Positions 48,675-61,737 of a stretch of 64,000 bases of DNA are shown piece after piece. The notes beneath the pieces were generated by a model. The model made no database searches, had not been told where the DNA came from, and saw only the letters and a list, made by a program, of their open reading frames with translations. Where the stretch lies: contig MPUH01000287.1 of the NCBI GenBank assembly GCA_001970955.1, positions 1 to 64,000 of the forward strand, given 5' to 3'. Made by a program: the position numbers and the translations under genes. Positions within the stretch are counted from its first letter, which is position 1, and each line of letters opens with the position of its first letter. Source of the stretch: Stentor coeruleus (Eukaryota; Ciliophora; Heterotrichea; Heterotrichida; Stentoridae).

Positions 48675-49649
48675 ATGCTTGTCAAGACCCTCACTTGGCC
48701 CGAAAATTGCCATAAACTCTTTGACTATGAGTCTACACAATTTCTAAGCCAAAGCCTTATCATAACAGAATCAAGTGTTATTAATAGAGAAAACAATCAA
48801 ATAAGTGTCTATTTATTAAACACTATTTTAGTTAACAATCTTACATTGGTATCAATACACAAAAGCCAAAAAGGATTTTTGATACTATCTCATAATGGTT
48901 CTAAACTATGGAAAGTAACAAAAGATCCTTTAACTAATGTGCTTAAAGAAGGACAGTATTTAAAATTTGGTAGGAAAACTTTTAAAGTTAAATCTTTAGT
49001 TAAAAGTTTGGAAAATGCCATGATTTTAGCTAATACCAATGTTTTAAATGTGAATTGTTATGATGATGAAACCATTTGTAGATTATGTTTGACAAAAAAT
49101 GAAGAGAATAATCCTTTTGTAAGCCCTTGTGGGTGTAAAGGGAGTATAAAATATGCGCATATAAAATGTTTTCAGAATTATATAAGGCCGCATATTATAG
49201 TTAGTGAAAAGGGAAAGTGTGTGAAATACACAGTGAGGAATTTGATGTGTGAGATTTCTAAATGCAAAATCAGTAGGAAGATAATTAGAGACTCGTTTTT
49301 GTTTTGTTGTGTTGATACTAAAAATGCTGTCCCGCCATATATTATCCTCGAATATAATGATAGTAAAAAAGATTATTCACTTTACTTAATACAACTCAAC
49401 TCTATAAACCCAATCTTTAAAATCGGTCGTTCTAAAACCTGTGATTTAAGTATTAAAGACCCTTCAGTTTCTCGTCAGCATGCACAAATTATATACAACG
49501 AGCCAAATTTTATAATTCAAGACAGTTCTTCTAAATTCGGTACTTTAGTAAGCGAAAAAACAATAGAATTTCTCCCGGAAGACAATGAATTAACCCTGCA
49601 AGTCGGAAAAACTCTTCTATCCTTTACCCACGATCAGGTAAAAATGTAA
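48675..49649 (+). CDS. RING-CH (MARCH-type) zinc finger plus FHA domain protein
   Basis: 324 residues. The middle (about 135-200) is a RING-CH finger: CRLC, a gap, SPCGCKGSIKYAHIKCFQNYI, then CEISKC. The C-C-C-C-H-C-C-C order and the CGCKG.....H..C core are the MARCH signature, though the last pair is C-x4-C instead of C-x2-C. The C-terminal part (about 235-320) is an FHA domain with KIGRSKTCDLSIKDPSVSRQHA and DSSSKFGT, which keeps the GR, S..H and GT motifs needed to bind phosphothreonine. The N-terminal 115 residues may be a second, degenerate FHA-like fold (LKEGQYLKFGRKTFKV). It should be an E2-dependent ubiquitin ligase directed to phosphorylated partners. No transmembrane helices, unlike most MARCH proteins. 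Ends 23 nt before the next ATG. Confidence 0.87.
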   Translation: MLVKTLTWPENCHKLFDYESTQFLSQSLIITESSVINRENNQISVYLLNTILVNNLTLVSIHKSQKGFLILSHNGSKLWKVTKDPLTNVLKEGQYLKFGRKTFKVKSLVKSLENAMILANTNVLNVNCYDDETICRLCLTKNEENNPFVSPCGCKGSIKYAHIKCFQNYIRPHIIVSEKGKCVKYTVRNLMCEISKCKISRKIIRDSFLFCCVDTKNAVPPYIILEYNDSKKDYSLYLIQLNSINPIFKIGRSKTCDLSIKDPSVSRQHAQIIYNEPNFIIQDSSSKFGTLVSEKTIEFLPEDNELTLQVGKTLLSFTHDQVKM

Positions 49650-49672
49650 TTCTATGTTTAATAATCATATAA

Positions 49673-50866
49673 ATGCTAAATAAATATCTCGCACTGACCA
49701 AAATTGTTTATGATATGTATAAAAACCCGGATTCTATGAAAATTCTTGATAATGGCGATGAGAAAATCATAACAAATGACCCTGGTAAAATTATTAAAGC
49801 TTTAAAAATCGAAGACCCTGATGTAAAAGGTTTACAAAAAGCTTTAAAAGATATTTTTACTAGTAATTTGGCACATAAAAGGTATTTAGTATCTTTATTA
49901 CATAGTTTATTAGTTTTTGTCCCTTATGCTGATAATGAGAATATAGTAAAAACTATAAAAGAAACATGGGAAATATGTGAAAAGATTATGGATCAAATGG
50001 TTTTTTCTATAGAAAAATCTTCTAGTGAAGATATTTTTGCTATGTGTCTTGAGGATTATAGGATAAAAATTGATAATTGGCATTTGATTAAAAGTTTTGA
50101 AGATTTGGACAAGACGGTTGTGAGGAAGGTTAAAAGGTAAGAGATAGGAAGTGTTGGAAGATGTGGAGTTGAGTATGTTGATGGGGTTTATATGGCGTTT
50201 GAACATGAAAAAGCTAGTGAGATTAAGTTTTTTTTAACGAAATTCCCTTGCAAACTAAATAAAAAAGGACAAAATGTATACTTTTTCACAGGGTATATTC
50301 GGATATTACTCTCCGAAGATGAAGTCTCTTATTACTCCTCCCAACAATCCTACCCAGATGAAATTGTCTTATCATTCGAGCCACTTCCTATCAAAAACAC
50401 AATAAATTTTGCTTTTATCCCAATCTCAGTCCTAAACACCCTTTCTAACTCGTCAGGGTATTATGAAAACATAAAAATTCTCACATGGGATAGTAAAAGT
50501 GAATCCCAAGCTTATTCATCCAAACTCCTAAATGGATTCGAACTTTTTCTTGAACAGCAAATTACTAACCTCATAATGCAAATCCCTTCACAAACCTTTC
50601 TTATATATGCTCCAACCGATTCCCAACTATCAACAACCAAAACCACCCTCCAGCGTTTTTTAACCAAATTCTCACGTCTAAACTCTAGAAAAAAACTCTT
50701 ACCAAAAAGCATCGATACCCTGATCTATCATTCCCTCCCTTCCACACATCTAAAACTATCTTTCAACCTCCTCATCCAATCCACCCCTCTTCAAGAATAC
50801 TCTAGCAAAAAATACTGCATAAAACTAGCCTTTTCTTTATTCTCAGATCTCATAACATCCATTTAA
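49673..50866 (+). CDS. Two-exon protein of unknown function, 392 residues
   Basis: A 15-nt intron at 50137-50151 (GTAAGAGATAGGAAG) joins the exons in frame; without it the first part ends at TAA. The N-terminal half (1-155) is helical and mostly polar, with ALKIEDPDVKGLQKALKDIF and YLVSLLHSLLVFVPYADNENIVKTIKETW. The C-terminal half has mixed strand and helix content (VYFFTGYIRILLSEDEV, INFAFIPISVLNTL, FELFLEQQITNLIMQIP) and a Ser/Thr-rich polar part. No domain recognised. The second exon uses more C-rich codons than the first. The stop codon lies only 5 nt from the stop of the giant coiled-coil gene on the other strand. Confidence 0.75.
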
Positions 50867-50871
50867 ATTAT

Positions 50872-53800
50872 CTATTTTTTTTTCTTAAAAAGATTCTTAA
50901 ACAGGTTTTTCTTCTCACCCGAAGGTTTTTCTCCTCTTTTTTCCATAATCTGTTCCTTAAACTCTTTAGATAAATTCAATATTTCCAATATAACTTTTAT
51001 ATTACTCTCAATTTCCCCACTTTGTATAGGCAATTTTTCTATTATCGAAATAAAAATACCCCTTAAATGTTCAACTGTTGCTTCACTTTTTCCTGAATAC
51101 TGCACAGTACGATTTTCTGTTTTTAAATGAGCAAGTTGTTGATATAATAATTGAATACGGTTTTCTAATTCCATATTTTCTTCTTCAAGAACTTTCATTT
51201 TTTTAAATATTTCAGTAGCTTCTTGTGCTGTAACTTTTACTGATTTATTTGAGTCTGATAAGCAGTCATCTTGAGATATTCCAGATACAGGGATTGAGCT
51301 AATATCTTCACTATATTCAGAAGCTTGGATTGGTTTTAATGCTTGGATTTTACTTGCTGAGTAGTTTTTTATAAGCATTTCTATTGTGTTTAGAAGACTT
51401 TCACGTTTAAACTCCTCAGGGAAAGCGAGGATTTTTATCGAACTTAACTCTTTTATTTCTTCTGTTAGTAATTGTAACTTATGCTCTATTTGTTCTTCAT
51501 ATGCTATTGGGATTTCTAATGAAGGGTTTATATCTTTTAATATATATTTTTCATACCAGTTATACTCTGGGTTTTGATTTTTCACATATACCAAACACCA
51601 TGTTTTATTATCATATTTCACAACTTTACATACAACAAAATTAGTCATATGAGTTTCTTTTTTCTCATGTTCTTCTATAGAAAACTCTAAATCTTTTTCA
51701 AACTCATCACCTTCAGATCTTTTACTTAAACTTTTCCTTGATTGGATTAATGAACATTTTTCATCTTCTAATATTTTAATATCACTTTCTAATCTTGAAA
51801 CACTAGCTTCTGTTAATTGAAGTTTATTTTCTAATTCTTGTTTTTCTTTATATGAAAAATCTAATGTTTGGGATAACTCATTTATGATTCTTTCTGAGTT
51901 TTCTAAACTTTGTTTGAAATTGCTTATTTGACTTGATAATGAAATAATTTCTTGTTGAGCTTTGGATTCAGAATCATGTAAAGAGTCAAATATCATTTTA
52001 AGGTTTTTATGATCTTTTTCTATACTTTGTTTGTTTAGTAAAACATCAGAAAGCTGTTTTTCTAAGTTGTCGAAATCAGATTTTGAAGTCTCGTATAGAC
52101 GGTCTTTTATTGCAATTTGCTTTTGGAGGTCGGCAAATTCACTGTTTCGATCGTCTAGGATGTCAGAAATTTCTTCGATTTTTTTTTCAAGTTCTCGGTT
52201 TTTATCTTCATATTTTTGTATGGAGTGATTTTTTTCTATGAGCATTCCACTGAATTTTTCATCACTTTTTTCTTGGCTAATTTTTAAAAGCATTTCTAAC
52301 TCAGCGATTTGTCTTGTATAACTTTCGGTAAGGCCTTCAAGTTCGATTTGTTTGTTTTCTCTTTCATCGTTTAAGATTCTTTCAAGATGTTTTTTTTGGG
52401 ATTTTAGCTCAAGGATTTCTTTTCGAAGCCCTTCTTCGAGAGAATCTTTTTCTGATTGTAAGGATGTGAGATGGTCTTGAAGAGTGGCGATTACAGATTT
52501 GAGTTTGGCTTCAGCGGATTCTGAGGATTTTATTTTAAGTTCTAATGCTTGCTTTGTAGCTTCAAGCATTAGAATTTGTTCATGAGCTTCATCTAATTTC
52601 TTATTAAACTCATTGATTTCCGTATCTTTAAATGTTATTCTAAATATATCTTACTTGCTGTTTTTTTCTTCAATTTGTTTATTAAGCTGATCAATATGGT
52701 TAAATAAAGACTTCGGTCCAGTTTCATTAGTTTCTTTATCTTCTTTTTGTCCCAAGTTCAGTTTCTGTAGTTCATTTTCTATTTCACTAATTTCTTCAAT
52801 TTTCTCATTAAGCCTTTGTTTAAGTTCCTGTATTTCTGAATTTTTTTCCCTTATTTCTTTAGCACGTTGATTATTTATATGTGAAATTTCTTCTGAATAT
52901 GTTTTAACTTGAAGTTTCAGTGTTTCTATTTCTTGATTCGCAATATGCTCTTGGTTTTCATACATTTGCTTAACTTTTTCTAATGATGACTTCTCATATG
53001 AAAACTTTTGTTCCATTTCTAATAGTTGATACTCTAAGTCATCAGCTTTTTTATTCAACACTTCAACAGTATTTTTATTCTTTTCAAGAACTTTCGCTAA
53101 TTCTTTATCTTTCGTTTTTGCTTCTTCATTTAATTTTTGTATTTCCCTATTTTTATCATTTGTTTCTTCTGATTTGCATTCGATTTCTAAATTCTTTTGC
53201 CCGATTTGGTCTTTATAAAACTCAATTTCTTCATTTAAAGCTTTTCTACAATTTTCTCCATCAATCTTAGCTTTATCAGCACTTGTTTTATTATAATTAA
53301 GATTTGTCATTAATTCTTGTATTTGATATTCAAGATCATTATTATTTTTGGTTTGCATATCAATAAGATTTTTATTTTTGTCTAAAATTCCTTTCAGATC
53401 ATCAATTCTATATGTTTTTTACGTTTTATCTTTTTGAATTATATTGTTTTGAAGTTCTTTTATTGTATTTTTAAAATCGTTAAGTTCTTGATCTGATTTT
53501 GAGGATATTAGTTTTTTTTCAAGTTCAAAGTTGTGTATTTGTTCTGCGATATTGGCTTCTAGTGATTGGATATTTGCATGTAAATCTTTATTTTCCCTGT
53601 GCACTGTATTATATTTTCCCTCACACTCATGCAAAAACTCTTCAATTTGCTTGTTTTTTTCGTTAAGTTTACAAATTTCATCCTTCATTGCACAATTAAT
53701 CTCCTTTTCATTCTCAAGCTGTATCTCAACATCCTCTTTTTTCTGTTCAATATCTTCAAGTTCCTTAATAAACTGCGCCTGTTCCTCAATACTAAATAAA

Positions 53801-56800
53801 TCCTACAATTCAGTCCTTTCTTTTACAACCCTCTCTTTATCCTCCAATAATTCTTCCAACTCTCTAATCCTCTCTTTCATCTTCCTCCCAACTTCTTCCA
53901 TATCTTTAATCCCTTTATCAAATTCCTTATTTTTCTTTTCTATCTCATCAACAAATTCCAAACTTTTAGCTTTAGTTTGATTTTCCATTTCCTCAATCCT
54001 ATTTTTATATTTCTCCTCCTTATCTTTTTCTAAATCTAAAATTTCCTTAAGTTCATCAATTTCAGTTTTTAAAAGTTCTTTTTCTAATCTAACCTTAGCT
54101 AAAATTTCATTTTTCCCAATTTCACTTGATGTATATTTAGCTTCAATACTTATTCTTAATTGTTTTTCTGTATCATATGATGATTTTAATTGAATATATT
54201 CTTCACTAAGAGTTAAATGTAATTTTTTTATCTCATCAACTTCTTCTTGTTTATTTTTTATATAATCTTTTTGTGAACAAAATTCTTCTTCTAATGCTTG
54301 ATATTCAATATTTTTGTCTTCGAGTTCATTTTTAAGTTTAGTTATTTGATCTTCAAAGCTTTTTATTAGGTTTTCATTTGCTGAGTTTTTTGATGCAGCT
54401 TCTGATAAGATTTTGTTGTGTTTTCTCGCTTGGTTTAGTCTGTATATGGATTACTCTTCATCTTTTCCGACAATTTCTTTGATAAGAGATGCGATTTTCG
54501 ATTGGAAGGAATTTTCTAGACTTTTGGATTCGGCTGAAGATTTTTCTAGTTCATGATTTTGGGCTTTTATGGCTTTTTTCAAGTCTTTTATTTCGTTTTC
54601 TTGATGTTTTGATTTGGTTTCTGCTTTTTCTAGGTCGTCTTTTAAGGATTTTATGCTTTCTTCATGGCTTTTCATTGAGGTGTCTAAAGATATATGCAGG
54701 TTGCTTATGCTTTCTTCAAACGACAAGCTTTCATTTTCCTTTTTTTTGACTTGTTCTTGTAAAAATTGTATGGTTTCTTGGGATTTCTCATGTTCAAAAG
54801 CGTAATTCTTATCATTTTCCTCTTGTACTAAAGTTAGAACCTTGAATTTCTCATGTAAATTTTTGATTTCCAACATTTTCCCTTCTATTTCCTGTTTATA
54901 CACCTGGGCCTCTTTTTCAAGTCTATCAATTTCTTTAACTTTTCCCTCAATTTCCTCATTACCCCTAATCACTTTTTCTTCAAAATCATTAATCTCCTTC
55001 TGCTGTTCTTCAATTTTCTCCTCATTTTCCCCTAAGATTTCTTCAAACTCATTAATCCTATTATCCTGCTCTAATAATTTCCCTTTTAAACTTTGTATCC
55101 TATATAAAAATTACTCATTTTCATTCAATTCCAAGTTTTTATTCATATCATGAATCTTCTCTTGTAATTCTAATATTTTATCTTTATCAGTTGTATCTTC
55201 TTTAAGTTTTTTTATTATACTATTCAAATGTGTTTTTTCTTGAAACAAAGTATCGATTTCATTTTGAAGGCCTATATTTTCATTTTCATGTTTAGACAAT
55301 AAATCGCTTATATATTTTTCTCGCTCTTTATATTCTGTATATGAAAACTCTAATTCTTTTATATGATTTTGTAAATGAGTAATCTTGTCTTCATAATCTT
55401 TTTTAAGGTTTTCATATATATTTTCTGATTGGGTGTTATAATTTTCTGATAAGGTTTGGAGTTTTTTATTAAGGTCATCAATAAGAAGGTTTTTTTCAAT
55501 GATTTCTTGTGATTGGGATGAGATTATAAGTGTATTTTTGTGGAGGTCTTGAGATTTAGCGTCATTTTCTTGGGTTAATGTTGTGATTGTGTTTGTTTTT
55601 TGATAGAGTTCTTGGGTTTGGAGGGAGATTTTACAGTTTATTTCAATGATTTCTTGATCTTTAGAATTTTTTTCCTGGTTTAATGTGTTGATTGTATTTT
55701 TTTTCTCTATAAGTTGTTGAGTTAGTTTACTAATTTCATCATTTTTCGCAGAGAGTTCTGATGTCATGTCTTGAAGTTTTATAGAAAATTCTTCAATCTG
55801 TTTGTTTTGTTCTTCTAAAGCTCTTATTTGCTCATCTATTATTTGAGATTTCTCAGAATATGAACTTGCCAACTTAGATTTATCTTCTTGTAAAATTTCT
55901 AATTCCATATCTTTGCTTTGTCTTTTGCTTTTTTGTCTTAGATTTTTCTCTTTTAATAATTCAATTTCCCTGTTTTTATCTAGGATCATATTTTCAAGTA
56001 TTTTTACTTTTTCTTCTAAAGATTCAATCTCAGATTTATAAGCTAAAAATTGTAAATCCATAGTTTCTATGGTTTTTTCAGCATTTTTTTTGAACAATTG
56101 GAAGTTTTCTTCAGCGTTTTCTAATTTGGTCTCTAAATCGTATATTATGTTTTTATTTTTAGCGTTTTGGTCATTGTATTTTTCGTTTAGGTCTTGTATT
56201 TCAGCATTTTTTTGGATTTTAAAGGATTTTTTCTTGTTTTTAGCTTCATTTAGCAGTTTTTCAAAGTGTTTTTTTTCATTTTCAGAGATTTTTAACGATT
56301 TTTCAGCATAGTCTTTTTCAGCTGAAAGGACTTTTACAGTGTTTTCTGAGGTTTCTAAAGTGTCCCTCAAAGCTTCAACATCATTTTCCAAAGATAAAAT
56401 CGTGTTTTCCTTATCTGCAAGAGTTTTTTTATATGCCCTTTGTTCAGTTCTAAGCAAATCCTCAACTCTTTCCCCTTCAATCTTAAAACTCTCTGCCATA
56501 TCCTGTATTTCTCTTATCTTCTTATCCTTTTCCCTCAGTTCCTCATTCAAATTATCTAAAATCCCTTGAATCTCTTCGCTTTTTCCAGCTTTTTTCTCAA
56601 TTTCCTTAAGTTTCTTATCTTTTTCCATAATTTTTTCCTTCAAATTTCTATTCTCTTCTTCAACCCCCTGCATCTTTAAAGCAACATCATTGATTTCCCT
56701 TGAAAAATCCTCTTTTTCTTCATCAATTTTCTCATTAACCCTTTGATTTTCCTCTTTTAGCATGGCTATTTCATAGTTTTTCTCAGCTAAATTTGTATTA

Positions 56801-59800
56801 AGTGAAGCAATATCAGCTTTATATCTTTGATTTTCATCACATACTTGATTTAAATACTTATCAAGACTAGCGATTTTTGATAATAAATCATGGTTTTCTT
56901 TAGCTTTTCTTTGTATGTTTATTTGATATTCAGCTATATTTTCAGTCATTTCTTCTATTTGAATTTTTAAAGGTCTAATTTCTTCTAAGGTTTTTTCGAG
57001 TTTACTTATTTCTTTAAGTTTTTCTGATAAGTTGTGGTCTTGAATTGCGATTTGGTTTTGAAGTTTTTGGGTTTCTTCTATGTAATAAGCCATTTTCTCA
57101 AGTTTTGCAGTGGATGCTTTGATTTTGTCGTTAGCTTCAGCGTTTTGTCTTTGGAGCTCTTTAATTTGTTGACCCAAACTCTCACATTCGACGTTTTTCT
57201 CGTTAAAACACTCGATTTTCTCTTTGATTTCCTCGTTTTCTTCTATTTTTTCCCCTAGTTCCTGAGCTATTTTCGCATACTCTTCTTTTATTTTCTCTAT
57301 TTCCCTATTGTTTTCCTTAAGTTTTTCATTCAAATCGAAATTTTGTTTCTCAAGTTTCCCCAGTTCATCATCTTTTCCTTTCAACCCATTTATTTCCTTA
57401 ACAACAATTTCATATTCTTCTTCTTTTCTAACAATTCTTTTCTTAAGTTCCTCATTTTCTAAAGATAAAATCCTATTTGTTTCTTCAAGTTCATCATTCA
57501 TTTCTTCAAAACCTTGTATTTTAAGCTTCTCTTTCTTTATTTGTTCATGCAAATCATGTATATTATTTTCAGTTATTTTTTTCTGTTTCTCATAACTTTC
57601 AAGTTGTTTATTTATAACCTCAGCATTTTTTCGACTTTTACTTGCTTCTTCAGCTTTTTCTATAAAGGCAAGACTAAGTTCTTCAATTTTGTCATTAAGA
57701 TCAGCGATTTGTTTTTGAGATTCTTCGTTTATTGAACTTAGATTTTGTAGGTCTGTATATTGTTTTTTAAGATTTTCATAAGATTTTTCTAGTCTCCTAG
57801 CATTTTCCTGCTCTTTTTTGATCTGTAAATTAAGATCTTCTATGTATTTTTTATATTGTCCTTCAGTTTTTATGATTTTTTCATCTAACTCCGCTATTTT
57901 CTTATCTTTAACTGTCTCTTGCAATTCTTCCCTTTGTTGATTTTTCTCCCTTAGTTCGTGCAATTCATCTTTTATTAACTGAAAAGCATCATTCAAAACC
58001 CCGTATTCATTGATTTTATTTTCAGTAGCTTCCTGAGCATCTTTTACAGCATTTTTCAAATCATAAACTTCTTTTTCAAGTTTTTTTCTTAATAAAACCT
58101 CATTAGCTAAATCCTCATTATTTTTTTTAGCTTGTTTTTTCATATTAAATAAATTGTTTTCTGAGTTTTGTATAGTTTTAGCTAGTTGTTCTTGAAGATC
58201 TTCAATTTTGTATAGAAGTTCTTCGTTTATTTTATCTTTTTCTTGAATTTTCTTAGAAAAACTTTCGTTTAATTTGTCTTTTAGGCTTGATAGATCTTCT
58301 TCTAAGTCAGTTATAAAGTCTTTTAAAGTTATTATATTGTTTTCTAAGCTTTGTTTTTCTTTGTCTTTTTCTGATATGATTTTTATGTGATGTTCTCGGT
58401 CTTTTTTCATAGTTTCTCGCATTTCTTCAAGGATTTTGTTGGAGTTTTCCTTGTGGTCATCGTTTTTTGTCTCGTTTTCTCTTATGATTCTACCCATTTC
58501 TGAGTTTTTCCTCGCGAGCTCTAGTGTTTTTCTATCTTTTTCCATTAGTTCTTCTTCAAGTTCTTTGATTTTATCAGTCAAATCTTTGCTTTGTTTTAGA
58601 TATTTCATGTTTTCAGCGGTTTTTTTCTGATTTTCTTTGATTTCTTCTTGTAAGGATTTTAGTTTGTTTTCAATACTTTTAGATTCTTTTTTTTGACTGT
58701 CTAGATTGTTTTTCATTTCTTCGAGTTCTAGAAGAAGTAGTTCTTTGTTCATTTGTAGCTGCTCGTTGATTTTGTTTTGTTTGAGAAGTTCATCGTTTAA
58801 TGTGTTTATTTCATTTTTCATAGGGTCTATAAGGCTTTCTTGAGCTTCATCATAGATATTTTTAGCATTTTTTAGGTCCTCTTGAAGCTCTTGTATTGTT
58901 TGATTAAGTCTGAGGATTTCACTTGTTTTTTGTTGTAGGGTTTTGGTGTCTTTGAGGGATTTTATAGTTTTTTCAAGGGCCTCGATTTCGGTTTCTTTGG
59001 CTTTGACGCATTCTTGGTCTTTTTTACATCTTTTTGCAGCTTCTTCGGCTTTGGTTTCTGAGATTTTGACCTTTTCTTCGAGATCTTTAAGGGTTTTAGA
59101 TAACTTTATGTTCTCTTTTTCTAACTGCTCTCGCTGTTCGGTCTGTTCTTCGAGCAAAGACTTCAGTTCTTCTGTTTCAATCATAAACTGGTTCATTTGT
59201 TCCTCGTCATGTTTCAGGATTTCCTCAAGTTTTTTCTTATCACTTTCCAAACTCTCAATCCTATCCTTCAACACATCCCCATCAACATCCATATCTTTTT
59301 TCTCCCCCCTACCAGCTCTAAGTATCTGTTTCTTACCTTTTCCAATCCCTTCAAATCTTCCCCTCCCATCATTTTCCTGCCTATCTCTATTTCTCATATC
59401 ATCACCCATATCCTTTATTTTTTTCTCATAATTCTCAATCGTAATCTCAAATTCCTGTTTCGCCCTATCAAACTGTTCACTTTGTACTTTAAATTTATTA
59501 CAAACACAATCATAATCATTGACTAACATATCAATATTTTCCTTAAGTTCAATATTCTCTTTTTTCAATATTCCAATAGTCTCTTTAAATTTATTATCAG
59601 GGTCATTTGTTTTTCCTGGACTTCTAAATGCAATCTCTCTTTCCCTCTGCGAAAAAAATCCTTGCGTAGTTTTCGCTGGAGCTTTTGGACTTTTATCTCC
59701 AATTAACGCATGTAATTGATCAATATTTTCTTGTAATCGATTTTTTTCTTGTAAATGTTCATCTTTAATCCTTTGTATAGCTTTTTCATACGTTGATGGA

Positions 59801-60663
59801 TATTGAGTGAATCTATTTTTCCATTCTCTTAATGAATCACGTTCTTGAGTAACCTTTAAAAGTTTTTCTCTTATATCATCTACAGGGCCAATATTCCTAC
59901 TTGTATTTTTTGTCGTTAAATCATTATCCCTACTTCTAATTTCATGTCTTAAAATACTAAGTTGCTGTTCCTGGCTTTGAATCAAGGCAATTTTTTGGTT
60001 TAATTCTAGTTGAAGGTCTTGACTATAGTCTTTAAGTTTTTTAAGTTCTGATTTCAATGAATAAACTTCACTATTTGGCATTGTCAGGTTTTTTTCTTGC
60101 AATTGACTTTTAAGTCTTAGGATTTGTTCTTCCATTTGGTCTAGGGTGTTTTTTAAATGCTTATTTTCTTGGATCAAGTCTTTATCTTCAGTTTTGTTAC
60201 GAAAACAAATATTCCAGACCTCATGGCTTAGACTGTTAAAAACTTCCCATAGACGGGATTTTAAAGATGCTTCGTCAAGTTTTTTACTTTGTTTGAGGAT
60301 TTCAAATACTTCTGATTGGACTTGAGAAAGCACTTCGGCTATTCGTGTATATCCGGATGGCTTTTGGGAATATCTTTGACTATCTTTTTCGATTTCGTTT
60401 AGGGTTTCACGCCAGGATGGAGATTTTAGAAGGTTGGGATTTGCTTCTTCAGAATAAGTTGTAAGTTCTGTGTGAAAATTACTTTTCATTTTGTCGTATA
60501 CGGTTGCCAGACGCACGTCTATGGCTGAAGCTCTTTGGGGTTCTTCTGATGGGCGATCCTTTGATACTGCTCTAGGACGCAGTCTTGAATTAACCAAAAA
60601 TTTATTTGATTCACTGCGGCCAGGGTCTCTGGACGCATTTCTCTTTGGATAAACACTTTCCAT
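50872..60663 (-). CDS. Giant golgin-like coiled-coil protein, about 3,238 residues, six exons
   Basis: Six exons: 60663-55115, 55099-54455, 54439-53807, 53791-53423, 53407-52655 and 52639-50872, joined over five 15-nt introns (55100-55114, 54440-54454, 53792-53806, 53408-53422, 52640-52654). All introns start GTA and end TAG or CAG, and all keep the frame, giving 3,239 codons including the stop. A basic Arg/Ser/Pro N-terminus (1-60) and a helical part with few breaks (about 60-160) lead into coiled coil that runs almost without interruption to about residue 2,930. A short globular insertion (TNFVVCKVVKYDNKTWCLVYV...YNWYEKYIL) lies near 2,955-3,005. Near the C-terminus, EHLRGIFISIIEKLPIQ, then VILEILNLSKEFKEQIM resembles a GRIP or GRAB domain of golgins, followed by a lysine-rich tail. 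Golgins tether vesicles at the Golgi. The GRIP match is moderate; a centrosomal or cortical coiled-coil protein is an alternative. Confidence 0.88.
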
Positions 60664-61305
60664 TTATTACTGCCTTATTACAATTTTCTTTTTTAAATTA
60701 GCTGAATAATGATTAAAAGATTTAAAATATACGGAAAAAATACTATAAAGTTTTTAACTGTAAAGAAAATACACTCTTTATTTTTATATTTTTTATGATA
60801 CTTAATAATAAATTTAAAATATGTGAAAACTGTTATTAAGATTTGGTATTAGAAGATGTGTATATAAGGGTAAAGTTAGATATATGATATTTAAATATTA
60901 TGTTTTTTTTAATTAAAATCATATATATAGCCTTGATAATATGGCCTTTAAAATCATTAAGATAATATAATTGAATTTCTTGTATGGTTTATAAACTATA
61001 TAATAATTTTACATTTAGATATATTTTATAATATTAAACAGTATTAAAGTATTCAATCACTATTATAAATACTCTAACCACAAGTATTAAACATAAATAA
61101 AAAAAAAATATTACAATCCTTAAATTCTTTCTTTTTATTAACAAATTTACCTTTTACCCAATCCTATTATCCAACAAAATATCTTTAATCAGTCCTTATT
61201 ATCATTTAAATAAAATAATACTCTACATCTTTTAAACATAATATTATTCTAAACCACCAATATAAAAAGCAACATAAAATAATATCCTAACTTCGATTTT
61301 GGTTA
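60664..61305. other. AT-rich spacer, no gene seen
   Basis: About 640 bp; contains the upstream side of the giant gene (GTAATAAGGCAGTAATAAATG on the minus strand ends the spacer). No further signal. Confidence 0.5.
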
Positions 61306-61737
61306 TTAATTTATAATGCTCTTAGCTGCTGATTTAAAAGGAGATGCAGGGGTTACTGCATAAAACCTTGCTTTATTATCATCAAAATTACTTGAAGTCT
61401 GATATTTATTCGATCCTAGCACATTATGAAAAGGTGAAGTTATTCTATCTTTTCCTTGAGAAGATCCTTTAAAAATATTCACATCAGAAACATTTTCTCT
61501 TGACTTTCCAGGCTGTTGGGTTGTAAATCCTAAAGAACTTTGAAGATTGTTTGGATATAAGTCATCACTTGAACGTTTAAAGATTGGGTATGAGAATAAT
61601 GTTGCATAAGGTGCTCCATCACTCTTATGTGAGTACATAAAACGTCGGTTTGGAGTCGAGTTCACTTGTAAACTACCTCCGAATGCTGCCATATTATGAT
61701 ATAGAATATTCGAAGAATTGCATTTACCATTTAACAT
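61306..61737 (-). CDS. Small Ser/Asn/Phe-rich protein of unknown function
   Basis: Up to 143 residues if the first ATG is used. A second ATG sixteen codons in (61692) sits behind ATATCATAAT, the usual start context here, and would give 128 residues (starting MAAFGGSLQVNS). The chain is polar with recurring Ser, Asn, Lys and Phe-Pro pairs (ATLFSYPIFKRSS, SPFHNVLGS, TPASPFKSAAKS). No domain, transmembrane helix or coiled coil. Such proteins often associate with ciliary microtubule structures in ciliates, but nothing in the sequence shows it. It shares a 157-bp upstream region with the acyl-CoA synthetase gene. Confidence 0.55.
   Translation of the reverse strand: MLNGKCNSSNILYHNMAAFGGSLQVNSTPNRRFMYSHKSDGAPYATLFSYPIFKRSSDDLYPNNLQSSLGFTTQQPGKSRENVSDVNIFKGSSQGKDRITSPFHNVLGSNKYQTSSNFDDNKARFYAVTPASPFKSAAKSIIN

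Noticed and set aside
56069-59719. Several plus-strand open frames of 60-160 codons rich in Ser, Phe and Leu
   Set aside because: They are antisense shadows of the Glu/Lys-rich coiled-coil gene; GAA and AAA codons read as TTC and TTT on the other strand.
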